Shown here in pieces: positions 24,320 through 32,469 of a DNA stretch of 64,000 nucleotides; positions within the stretch are counted from its first letter, which is position 1; every line of letters starts with the position of its first letter. The notes under the pieces are model-generated. The model was not told where the DNA came from. It searched no databases and saw only the letters and a program-made list of their open reading frames with translations. This stretch comes from AG25 sp035604455 (GTDB lineage: Bacteria; Gemmatimonadota; Gemmatimonadetes; Gemmatimonadales; GWC2-71-9): NCBI GenBank assembly GCA_035604455.1, contig DATNIM010000158.1:1-64000 (forward strand), written 5' to 3'. The position numbers and the translations under genes were made by a program.

Positions 24320-25999
24320 ATGACCGAGATCCTGACGGGCGCCCAAATCATGTGCCGCGAGCTCGCCGCGGCCGGGATCGACGTGATCTTCGGCTACCCG
24401 GGCGGCGCGATCATGCCGTTCTACCACGCGCTCCCCGAATACCCGGGCCTGCGGCACATCCTCGTCCGGCACGAGCAGGCGGCCGCCCACGCGGCCGACG
24501 GCTACGCCCGCGCGAGCGGGCGCGTCGGCGTCGCTGTCGCGACGTCAGGCCCGGGGGCGACGAACCTCGTCACGGGCATTGCCACGGCCCACATGGACTC
24601 CTCGCCGGTCCTTGCGATCACCGGCCAGGTCGGCCGGTCCATGATCGGCCGCGACGCTTTTCAGGAGACCGACGTCATCGGTCTCACCCTGCCGATCACG
24701 AAGTACAGCCATCTCGTGCAGGACATCTCCGAGCTGGCCGACATCATGCGGACGGCCATCGCCGTGGCACAGGAGGGCCGGCCCGGGCCCGTGCTGGTCG
24801 ACGTGCCGAAGGACGTGCAGAACCAGAAGGCCCCGTACACGCCGCCCGCCAGCGCGCCCCGGCCGGCCTCGCCCGCCGACGCCGCGGACGGCATCGCCCA
24901 GGCGGCCAAGCTCATCGCCGCCGCCGAGCGGCCGCTGGTCATGATCGGACACGGCGTGATCCTGAGCGGCGCCTACGCCGAAGTGCGCGCCTTGGCCGAG
25001 AAGACCGGCATGCCCGTGATCACGACGCTACTGGGGATCAGCGCGTTCCCCGAGTCGCACCCGCTGCACCTCGGCATGCCGGGGATGCACGGCGAGGTGC
25101 ACGTGAACCGCGCGATCCAGCACGCCGACGTCATCGTCGGGATCGGCCTGCGTTTCGACGATCGCGTCACGGGCAACGTGGCCGGCTTCGCGCCCCGGGC
25201 GAAGATCATCCACCTCGAGCTCGATCGCGCGGAGATCGGGAAGAACGTGCCGGTGGCCGTGGGCATCGTGGGCGACGCCCGGGAGCTCACCCGCCAGCTC
25301 GTCGCGGCCGTGGCGCCGCGGCGTTGCGGGCCGTGGCTCGCGGAGATTCAAGGCTTCGCCCGACCCAAGGTCGAATCCTTCAGCGGGGATCTCTCGCCCG
25401 AGGCAATTCTCGGCGCCATCCACGAGACGACGGGGGGCGAGTGCACCATCGTCACCGACGTGGGGCAGCACCAGATGTGGGTGGCCAAGCACTACCCCTA
25501 TCGGCGCGCCAACACGCACATCACCTCGGGCGGGCTCGGCACGATGGGGTTCGCCGTTCCCGCGGCGATGGGCGTGCATCTCGCGCGGCCCGGCGAGCTC
25601 GTGTGGGCCATCTCGGGTGACGGCGGGTTCCAGATGAACATGGCCGAGATGGCGACGATGGTGCAGGAAGGTTTGTCGGTGAAGATGGCCATTTTCAACA
25701 ACGGCTACCTGGGGATGGTGCGCCAGTGGCAGCAGTTTTTCCACGAGAAGCGCTATTCGTCCACCCCGATCTGGAGCCCCGACTACGTGAAGCTGGCTGA
25801 CGCCTACGGCATTCCGGGCTGGCGCGTGACGGACCGGGGACAGCTCGGCGACGTCGTGTCGCGCGCCAACGCGGAGCCCGGACCAGCGCTCGTGGAGTTC
25901 GTGATCGCGCAGGAAGCGAATGTGTACCCCATGATCCCGCCGGGTGGCTCGCTCTCTGAGCCCATCGAGGCGCGGCCGGCCGGGGCACCGGCCGCCTGA
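24320..25999 (+). CDS. ilvB: Acetolactate synthase, large subunit
   Basis: This TPP- and FAD-dependent enzyme makes acetolactate or acetohydroxybutyrate for valine, leucine and isoleucine. The 559-residue protein has the N-terminal FGYPGGAIMPFYHAL and RHEQAAAHAADGYARASG with the catalytic Glu, and the TPP-binding ISGDGGFQMNMAEM with IFNNGYLGMVRQWQ near residue 435-470. The ATG at 24320 is eight bases from AGGAG; a GTG at 24314 is too close to that site. It lies 37 bases behind leuA. Confidence 0.95.
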   Translation: MTEILTGAQIMCRELAAAGIDVIFGYPGGAIMPFYHALPEYPGLRHILVRHEQAAAHAADGYARASGRVGVAVATSGPGATNLVTGIATAHMDSSPVLAITGQVGRSMIGRDAFQETDVIGLTLPITKYSHLVQDISELADIMRTAIAVAQEGRPGPVLVDVPKDVQNQKAPYTPPASAPRPASPADAADGIAQAAKLIAAAERPLVMIGHGVILSGAYAEVRALAEKTGMPVITTLLGISAFPESHPLHLGMPGMHGEVHVNRAIQHADVIVGIGLRFDDRVTGNVAGFAPRAKIIHLELDRAEIGKNVPVAVGIVGDARELTRQLVAAVAPRRCGPWLAEIQGFARPKVESFSGDLSPEAILGAIHETTGGECTIVTDVGQHQMWVAKHYPYRRANTHITSGGLGTMGFAVPAAMGVHLARPGELVWAISGDGGFQMNMAEMATMVQEGLSVKMAIFNNGYLGMVRQWQQFFHEKRYSSTPIWSPDYVKLADAYGIPGWRVTDRGQLGDVVSRANAEPGPALVEFVIAQEANVYPMIPPGGSLSEPIEARPAGAPAA

Positions 26000-26001
26000 G
26001 C

Positions 26002-26523
26002 GTGCCAGCGGCGTTCTACGCGGTGAGCGTGCTGTTCGACGACGAGATCCTGACGTTCAATCGGGTGATCGGCGTCGTGCGGCGGCGCAACCTGGAGACG
26101 AAGGAGTTCGGGGTCGGTCCAAGCGAGCGGGCCGGCGCCCTGCGGCTCACGTTCTTCGTGCAGGCCGACGAAGCGAACGCCGAGCGCCTCCTTCGCCAGC
26201 TCGAGAAAACGCACGGCGTGCGACATGCGGCCGTGTTCACATCCGCCGAGGCGGTCGCCGGGGGAGTGACGCTCGTCAAGGTGAACGCCAGGGCCCACGA
26301 GCGGGCGGCCGTGCTCGCCGTCTTGTCCGACTACCAGGCATCGGTCGTGGACGAAGGTCCTGAGACCGTGATCGCCGTGGGCTGCGGGCAGGATGCGGCC
26401 GCGCTCGTGCGCGCGCTCGAGCCCTTCGGGGTGCTCGAGCTCGCCCGAAGCGGAGCGCTGCTCCGTCGCGCCCCCCGCTCACGGCCTGTTCTCACCCATT
26501 CTCCTTCGGAGGCAGTCCTATGA
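26002..26523 (+). CDS. ilvN: Acetolactate synthase, small regulatory subunit
   Basis: The 173-residue protein starts with an ACT domain (FYAVSVLFDDEILTFNRVIG), expected to bind valine and to activate IlvB. A second domain of the IlvH C-terminal type follows, with VTLVKVNARAHERAAVLAVL near residue 92. Sequence match to the family is weaker than for the large subunit, notably at the usual GxxSRxG glycine-rich turn, so feedback behaviour may differ. The GTG start is two bases after the ilvB stop. Confidence 0.85.
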   Translation: MPAAFYAVSVLFDDEILTFNRVIGVVRRRNLETKEFGVGPSERAGALRLTFFVQADEANAERLLRQLEKTHGVRHAAVFTSAEAVAGGVTLVKVNARAHERAAVLAVLSDYQASVVDEGPETVIAVGCGQDAAALVRALEPFGVLELARSGALLRRAPRSRPVLTHSPSEAVL

Positions 26524-27584
26524 GTGCAGCGGGGGTGCGGGCGTTCTACGACAGCGACGCGGACCGGCGGCGCCTTAACGGGCGCGTCATCGCGATCATC
26601 GGCTACGGGAGCCAGGGGCACGCCCACGCGCTGAACCTGCGGGACTCAGGTGCCCGCGTGGTCGTCGGGCTCCGGCCGGGCGGAGGGTCCTGGCAGCGCG
26701 CGGCCGCCGAAGGGCTCGACGTCCGGCCCGTGGCGGATGCGGCGGCGAGCGCCGACATCATCATGATGCTCGTCCCCGATCAGGAGGGTCGGACGGTCTA
26801 CGACTCGGCGATCGTCGCGGGCCTGCGGCCGGGCAAGACTCTGATGTTCGCGCACGGCTTCAATATCCACTTCAAGGAAATCCAGCCCCCGGCGACGATC
26901 GATGTCTCGATGATCGCGCCCAAATCCCCCGGCCATCTCGTCCGGAGCGAATTCCAGGCGGGCCGCGGCGTTCCCGCGCTCGTCGCCGTGCACCAGGACC
27001 CGAGCGGACACGCGCTCGCCGACGCGCTCGCCTACGCGAGCGGCATCGGCTCCACGCGGGCGGGCGTGCTCGAAACCACGTTCCGCGAGGAGACGGAGAC
27101 GGACCTGTTCGGAGAGCAGGCGGTGCTCTGCGGCGGCGTGTCGGCTCTCGTCAAGGCCGGTTTTGACACCCTGGTGGACGCGGGCTACGCCCCCGAGCTC
27201 GCCTACTTCGAATGTCTTCACGAGCTCAAGTTGATCGTCGATCTGATGTACCGCGGAGGGCTCAGCTTCATGCGGTACTCGGTGAGCGACACCGCCGAGT
27301 ACGGGGACTACACCCGCGGACCGCGGATCATCACCGACGAGGTCCGCGAGGCCATGGCGGAGATTCTCTCCGAGATCCAGAGCGGCAGTTTTGCGCGTGA
27401 ATGGATCCGCGAAAGCAGGGAGGGGGGCCACCGCTTCCTGGCCATGCGGCGGAGCGAGAAGGAGCAGTTGATCGAGCGGGTTGGGGCGAAGCTCCGCGCG
27501 ATGATGCCCTGGACCGAGGAAGGCAAGGCCCGCGCGGCCGCGCCGTCCGAACGCGCGCAGGCGCCGGCCGCCGCGGCGCGATGA
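26520..27584 (+). CDS. ilvC: Ketol-acid reductoisomerase
   Basis: It isomerises and reduces acetolactate or acetohydroxybutyrate with NADPH and Mg2+. The 354-residue class I enzyme has the cofactor motif IIGYGSQGHAHALNLRDSG, FAHGFNIHF and the metal-binding Glu residues in EETETDLFGEQ and ELKLIVDLMY. The ATG overlaps the ilvN stop (ATGA), with GGAGG eight bases upstream. The last 25 residues are Ala/Arg rich and beyond the conserved domain. Confidence 0.95.
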   Translation: MSAAGVRAFYDSDADRRRLNGRVIAIIGYGSQGHAHALNLRDSGARVVVGLRPGGGSWQRAAAEGLDVRPVADAAASADIIMMLVPDQEGRTVYDSAIVAGLRPGKTLMFAHGFNIHFKEIQPPATIDVSMIAPKSPGHLVRSEFQAGRGVPALVAVHQDPSGHALADALAYASGIGSTRAGVLETTFREETETDLFGEQAVLCGGVSALVKAGFDTLVDAGYAPELAYFECLHELKLIVDLMYRGGLSFMRYSVSDTAEYGDYTRGPRIITDEVREAMAEILSEIQSGSFAREWIRESREGGHRFLAMRRSEKEQLIERVGAKLRAMMPWTEEGKARAAAPSERAQAPAAAAR

Positions 27585-29026
27585 CCGCCCGGACGCTGTT
27601 CGAGAAGGTTTGGGACACGCACGTCGTGCATCGCCTGCCCGAAGGGCCGGCGCTCTTGTACGTCGATCTGCACCTCGTCCACGAGGTGACCTCGCCGCAG
27701 GCCTTCGCAGGCCTGCGGCGCACCGGCCGCACCGTTCGCCGGCCCGATCTCACGCTGGCCACGGTCGATCACAACGTCCCCACGGACGACCGGAGCCTCC
27801 CGGTCAAGGACCCGATCTCCGCGAAGCAGCTCGAGGCGTTGTCGACCAACGCGCGTGCCTTCGGCGTGGAACTCTTCGACCTGGGGTCGCCGAACCAGGG
27901 GATCGTGCACGTGATCGGCCCCGAGCTCGGCGCCACTCAACCCGGGTTCGTGATCGTCTGCGGCGACTCCCACACCTCCACCCACGGCGCCTTCGGGGCA
28001 TTGGCGTTCGGCATCGGCACGAGCGAAGTGGAGCACGTGCTCGCCACTCAGTGCCTCGTCATGACCAAGCCGCGGACGCTCGAGGCCCACTTCACGGGCG
28101 CGCTCGCTCCCGGCGTCACGGCCAAGGACGTCGTGCTTGGGTTCATCGGGCAAATCGGGACGGCCGGGGCCACGGGCCACGTGATCGAGTACACGGGCGA
28201 GCCTATCCGCCGCCTTTCAATGGAAGAGCGGATGACCGTGTGCAACATGTCGATAGAAGCGGGCGCGCGGGCGGGAATGATTGCGCCCGACGACACCACG
28301 TTCGCCTACCTCCAGGGTCGCGAGCGGGCGCCGAAGGGCGCGGCCTGGACGCGGGCGACGGGCGAGTGGCGGGCGCTGCGCACCGACCCCGGTGCGGCCT
28401 ACGACAGCCGGGTCACGATCGACGCTGGCCGGCTCGCTCCTCAGGTGACTTGGGGAACGAGCCCGGGCATGGTCACGGACATCACGGGGCGGGTCCCCGA
28501 TCCGGCCTCGCTTCCGACGGAGTCCGAGCGGCAGGCCGCCGCCCGAGCGCTTGAGTACATGGGCCTCTCGGCCGGCACCGCGCTCGAGGGCCTGGCCGTG
28601 GACCGCGTGTTTCTGGGTTCGTGCACGAACGCACGGATCGAGGACCTGCGCGCGGCCGCCCGCGTCGTGCGGGGCCGCCGGGTGGCGTCCACGGTGCGGG
28701 CGATGGTCGTGCCGGGATCTGAGCGCGTGCGACGCCAAGCCGAGCGCGAGGGCCTGGATCACGTGTTCCGGGAGGCTGGGTTCGAGTGGCGACACGCCGG
28801 GTGCTCGATGTGTTTGGGCATGAATCCCGACACGCTGCAAAGCGGCGAACGCTGTGCGTCGACGTCAAACCGGAATTTCGAGGGCCGCCAGGGCCGGGGT
28901 GGCCGGACGCACCTCATGAGCCCCGCGATGGCCGCCGCCGCCGCAGTTGCGGGCAAGCTGGTCGACGTGCGCGGGTGGTCGCAGGCCGATCTGCCCGCGC
29001 CGCCGTCGCTCGAGATGGCGTCCTGA
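27581..29026 (+). CDS. leuC: 3-isopropylmalate dehydratase, large subunit
   Basis: This aconitase-family 4Fe-4S enzyme isomerises 2- to 3-isopropylmalate with LeuD. The 481-residue protein begins MTARTLFEKVWDTHVV and carries the cluster cysteines in LGSCTNARIEDL and CSMCLGMNPD, with VCGDSHTSTHGAFGALAFGI near residue 130. The ATG overlaps the ilvC stop; a longer upstream frame reads antisense-like Arg-rich sequence and was not used. Confidence 0.95.
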   Translation: MTARTLFEKVWDTHVVHRLPEGPALLYVDLHLVHEVTSPQAFAGLRRTGRTVRRPDLTLATVDHNVPTDDRSLPVKDPISAKQLEALSTNARAFGVELFDLGSPNQGIVHVIGPELGATQPGFVIVCGDSHTSTHGAFGALAFGIGTSEVEHVLATQCLVMTKPRTLEAHFTGALAPGVTAKDVVLGFIGQIGTAGATGHVIEYTGEPIRRLSMEERMTVCNMSIEAGARAGMIAPDDTTFAYLQGRERAPKGAAWTRATGEWRALRTDPGAAYDSRVTIDAGRLAPQVTWGTSPGMVTDITGRVPDPASLPTESERQAAARALEYMGLSAGTALEGLAVDRVFLGSCTNARIEDLRAAARVVRGRRVASTVRAMVVPGSERVRRQAEREGLDHVFREAGFEWRHAGCSMCLGMNPDTLQSGERCASTSNRNFEGRQGRGGRTHLMSPAMAAAAAVAGKLVDVRGWSQADLPAPPSLEMAS

Positions 29027-29637
29027 TGGAGTCCTTCGTCCGGCACGTGGGGAAGGCCGTCGCCCTCCCGCGCGAGAACGTCGACACCGACCAGATCATT
29101 CCCAAACAATTCCTGAAGGGGGTTGAGCGCACCGGCTTGGGGCCCGCGCTCTTCTTCGACTGGCGCTACCGCGCCGACGGCAGCCCGAACCCGGACTTCG
29201 AGCTCAACCAGCCCACGGCGGCCGGTGCGAGCATCCTTGTGGCCGGCGCCAACTTCGGCTGCGGCTCTTCCCGCGAGCACGCGGCCTGGGCTCTCGCGGA
29301 CGCCGGGTTCAAAGTGGTGATCGCGCCGTCGTTCGCGGACATCTTCTTCGCCAACTGCTGCCAGAACGGCCTGTTGCCTGTGGCGTTGCCGGCGGCGGCC
29401 GTCGCGGAGATCACGCGGCGGTGTGCCGCCGGGCGGGGTGCTTATCGCTTGACCGTCGATCTTGAAGGGGAATCCGTCGAGGACGACCAGGGCTTCAAGG
29501 CTGCTTTCCACCTCGAGCCCTACCGGCGGTTCATGCTCCTCCGCGGCCTGGACGAAATCGGGCGCACCCTGCTCGACGAGGAGCGGATCGCCGCCTTCGA
29601 GCGCCGCCGCGCCATCGCCGCCGCCATCTCGGCGTGA
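29026..29637 (+). CDS. leuD: 3-isopropylmalate dehydratase, small subunit
   Basis: This is the swivelling partner of LeuC. The 203-residue protein has the expected ENVDTDQIIPKQFLKG near the N-terminus, GANFGCGSSREHAAWAL near residue 80 and FADIFFANCCQNGLLP near 102. The ATG overlaps the last base of the leuC stop (TGATG). Length and motifs are those of the bacterial leucine enzyme rather than homoaconitase. Confidence 0.95.
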   Translation: MESFVRHVGKAVALPRENVDTDQIIPKQFLKGVERTGLGPALFFDWRYRADGSPNPDFELNQPTAAGASILVAGANFGCGSSREHAAWALADAGFKVVIAPSFADIFFANCCQNGLLPVALPAAAVAEITRRCAAGRGAYRLTVDLEGESVEDDQGFKAAFHLEPYRRFMLLRGLDEIGRTLLDEERIAAFERRRAIAAAISA

Positions 29638-30764
29638 CCGCGTTTTCCGTCGTCGTCCTCCCGGGCGATGGGATCGGCCGGGAGGTGACGGCCGAGGCCG
29701 AGCGCGTGCTCGCCGCGGCGGCCCGGCGGTTCGGCCTGGAGCTCATGCTGGCGCACTACCCGATCGGTGCCGCGGCCGTGGCGTTGACGGGCAGTCCCTT
29801 GCCGCCCGACACCCGCGCCGCGGTCGAGCGGGCGGACGCCGTGTTGCTCGGGGCCGTGGGCGACCCGTCGCTCGACAATGCGCCGCGCGAGCGCAAGCCC
29901 GAGACCGGGCTCCTCGCCCTGCGCGCGCTGCTCGGCGTCTTCGCGAACCTCAGGCCCGTGGCGATCCACCCCGCCCTCCTAGACCGCTCCCCCTTGCGAC
30001 CCGAGCGCCTGCATGGCGTGGACCTCTTGATCGTCCGCGAGCTGACGGGCGGCCTGTACTACGGGGAGCCGCGCGGTAGGACTGCGGTCGACGCGGTGAA
30101 CACCCTACGGTATTCGGTGGCGGAGGTGGAGCGGGTGGCGCGCGTGGCATTCGATGCGGCGCGCAAGCGCCGCGGTCTCGTGACGTCGGTCGACAAGGCG
30201 AACGTGCTCGAGGTGTCGCAGCTCTGGCGGGACACGGTCTCGCGCGTGGGCCGTGAATATGCGGACGTTCGACTCGAGCATCTCTACGTGGACTACGCGG
30301 CGATGCGTCTCGTGGCGGATCCGGCGAGCCTCGACGTCGTGCTGACCGAGAACATGTTCGGTGACATCCTGAGCGACGAGGCGGCGGTGCTGGTGGGATC
30401 GCTCGGGATGCTGCCCTCGGCGTCGCTCGGCACGGGCCCCGGCCTCTACGAACCGATCCATGGATCCGCACCGGGGATCGCCGGTCAGGGGATCGCGAAC
30501 CCGATCGGCGCGATCGCATCCGCGGGGATGCTCCTGCGCTATGGGCTGAAGCACGCCGCCGCGGCCGACGCGGTGGACGACGCTATTCGGACTGCCCTCG
30601 ACTCGGGTGTGCGCACTCGCGATATCGCCGCGCCGGGGAAGCCGTCGCTTGGAACGAGCGAAGTGGGCGAGCGAATCGCGGCCCTCGTCGCGGGGTCAGA
30701 GGTCGGTCACAGCCCCGAGGCTCGCGCTCGAGACGACCTTCGCGTACTTCCCAAGCACGCCTGA
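29634..30764 (+). CDS. leuB: 3-isopropylmalate dehydrogenase
   Basis: It oxidatively decarboxylates 3-isopropylmalate to 2-ketoisocaproate with NAD+. The 376-residue protein shows VVVLPGDGIGREVTAEA, LLIVRELTGGLYYGEPR, SVDKANVLEVSQLWR, the metal ligands in VVLTENMFGDILSDE and the adenine loop GSAPGIAGQGIANP. The GTG start overlaps the leuD stop (GTGA). Its last 69 bases overlap the convergent ilvD, coding a tail beyond the conserved fold. Confidence 0.94.
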   Translation: MTAFSVVVLPGDGIGREVTAEAERVLAAAARRFGLELMLAHYPIGAAAVALTGSPLPPDTRAAVERADAVLLGAVGDPSLDNAPRERKPETGLLALRALLGVFANLRPVAIHPALLDRSPLRPERLHGVDLLIVRELTGGLYYGEPRGRTAVDAVNTLRYSVAEVERVARVAFDAARKRRGLVTSVDKANVLEVSQLWRDTVSRVGREYADVRLEHLYVDYAAMRLVADPASLDVVLTENMFGDILSDEAAVLVGSLGMLPSASLGTGPGLYEPIHGSAPGIAGQGIANPIGAIASAGMLLRYGLKHAAAADAVDDAIRTALDSGVRTRDIAAPGKPSLGTSEVGERIAALVAGSEVGHSPEARARDDLRVLPKHA

Positions 30765-32369
30765 CGTATAGCGGGGAGCGGGCGGGGACCACGCCGCCCG
30801 CCGCCGCGCGAGCTCGGCCTCGCTCACGTTGAGCTCGAGGCGTCCGCGCTCCGCATCGATCGTAATCGGGTCTCCCTCGTTCACGAGGGCGATCGTACCG
30901 CCCACCGCGGCCTCGGGCGCCACGTGGCCCACTACGAGACCATGGGTGCCACCTGAGAACCGTCCGTCGGTGATGAGACCCACCGCGTCGCCGAGACCCG
31001 CGCCCACGATGGCGGCGGTAGGCGAGAGCATCTCCCGCATGCCGGGCCCGCCACGTGGCCCCTCGGACCGGATGACCAGCACGTCGCCCGACCGGATCCG
31101 GCCGGCGAGGATCGCCTCAAGCGACGCCTCCTCGGACTCGAACACCCGCGCCGGCCCGGTCAGGCGCCGACGTGCCACCCCGCTCACCTTCGCCACGCTC
31201 CCTTCGGTGGCGAGGTTGCCCCGGAGGACGGCGAGGTGGCCCTCGGGATAGAGCGGCCGGTCCCAGGGCCGGATGACTTCTTGGTTTGCAGGCGGGGTGT
31301 CGGGGACGGTCTGCAATTGCTCGGCGATCGTCTGTCCGGTGACGGAGAGCGCCTCGCCGTGCAGCACGCCGTGGGCGAGCAGGATCTTCATCACCTGCGG
31401 GATCCCGCCCGCGCGGTGCAGGTCGGTCGCCACGAAGCGGCCCGAGGGTTTGAGGTCGCACAGCACCGGCACTCGGGGCCGCAACGCCTCGAAGTCGGCA
31501 AGCGTGAGGGGCACGCCGGCGGCGTGGGCGATGGCGAGCAGATGGAGCACGGCGTTGGTCGAGCCGCCGACGGCCATCGTCACGGCGATGGCGTTTTCGA
31601 AGGCCGCGCGCGTCAGGATCTGGCGTGGGCGCAGCTCGCGCCGCAGCGCCTCGACGAGGGTCTTGGCCGACCGTGCGGCGCTCTCCGTCTTCTCCGCGTC
31701 TTCCGCAGCCATCGTCGAGGACCCGGGCAGGCTCATCCCCATCGCCTCGAATACCGAAGACATGGTGTTCGCCGTGTACATGCCGCCGCAGGACCCCGCG
31801 CCCGGGCAGGCGTGGCGCTCGATCGCATCCAGCTCGGATTGGTCGATCTTGTGGGCGCTGAATTCGCCCACGGCCTCGAAGACGCTCACGATGGTGAGGT
31901 CGCGGCCGTGCCAGTGACCGGGCTTGATGGTGCCGCCGTAGACGAAGATCGCGGGGATGTTCATGCGCGCGATCGCGATCATCGCGCCCGGCATGTTCTT
32001 GTCGCAGCCCCCTACCGCGAGCAGCGCGTCCATCGCCTGCGCGTTGCACGCGGTCTCAATCGAGTCGGCGATCACCTCGCGGGACACAAGCGAATACTTC
32101 ATCCCCTCCGTGCCCATCGAAATCCCGTCGCTCACCGTGATCGTGCCGAAGATCTGCGGCATCACGCCCTCGGTCCGCAGCGCCGCCTCGGCCCGGCGCG
32201 CCAACCCGTCGAGTCCCATGTTGCACGGCGTGATGGTGCTGTAGGCGTTGGCGACCCCGACGATCGGCTTGTCGAAATCGCGGTCGCCGAACCCTACGGC
32301 GCGGAGCATGGCCCGGTTCGGGGCCCGCTCCACGCCCTGGGTGATCGCGCGGCTGCGCAGCTCTGCCAT
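30696..32369 (-). CDS. ilvD: Dihydroxy-acid dehydratase
   Basis: This Fe-S enzyme makes 2-keto acids for isoleucine and valine. The 557-residue protein has the cluster cysteines in VGGCDKNMPGAMIA and HACPGAGSCGGMYTANTM, and ends with FSGGTHGLVVGHVAPEA and a conserved C-terminal tail. It completes the BCAA pathway of this region but is on the minus strand under its own promoter. The ATG has GGAGAG at a good distance. Its last 69 bases overlap leuB, so the two transcripts converge. Confidence 0.95.
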   Translation of the reverse strand: MAELRSRAITQGVERAPNRAMLRAVGFGDRDFDKPIVGVANAYSTITPCNMGLDGLARRAEAALRTEGVMPQIFGTITVSDGISMGTEGMKYSLVSREVIADSIETACNAQAMDALLAVGGCDKNMPGAMIAIARMNIPAIFVYGGTIKPGHWHGRDLTIVSVFEAVGEFSAHKIDQSELDAIERHACPGAGSCGGMYTANTMSSVFEAMGMSLPGSSTMAAEDAEKTESAARSAKTLVEALRRELRPRQILTRAAFENAIAVTMAVGGSTNAVLHLLAIAHAAGVPLTLADFEALRPRVPVLCDLKPSGRFVATDLHRAGGIPQVMKILLAHGVLHGEALSVTGQTIAEQLQTVPDTPPANQEVIRPWDRPLYPEGHLAVLRGNLATEGSVAKVSGVARRRLTGPARVFESEEASLEAILAGRIRSGDVLVIRSEGPRGGPGMREMLSPTAAIVGAGLGDAVGLITDGRFSGGTHGLVVGHVAPEAAVGGTIALVNEGDPITIDAERGRLELNVSEAELARRRAAWSPPAPRYTSGVLGKYAKVVSSASLGAVTDL

Positions 32370-32391
32370 GGACTCTCCGTGTGAGTGACGT

Positions 32392-32421
32392 AAGATAAGC
32401 GGGCCTCAAGGGGACTTGAGG
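32392..32421 (-). promoter_or_regulatory. ilvD promoter region with inverted repeat
   Basis: On the minus strand TATCTT (32397 to 32392) is a good -10, but no TTGACA-like -35 stands at the right distance. Instead the position is taken by a perfect inverted repeat, CCTCAAG (32404-32410) and CTTGAGG (32415-32421), with a 4-base loop. A regulator binding there would act at the -35. Confidence 0.4.
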
Positions 32422-32469
32422 GCGGCCGTCGCCCCCTGTGCACGCTGCCCGTGGACTCGAGGGTAGGCC

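Noticed and set aside
22642..24351. A 569-codon open frame opposite leuA
   Set aside because: It is antisense to a well conserved leuA and has no recognisable motif.
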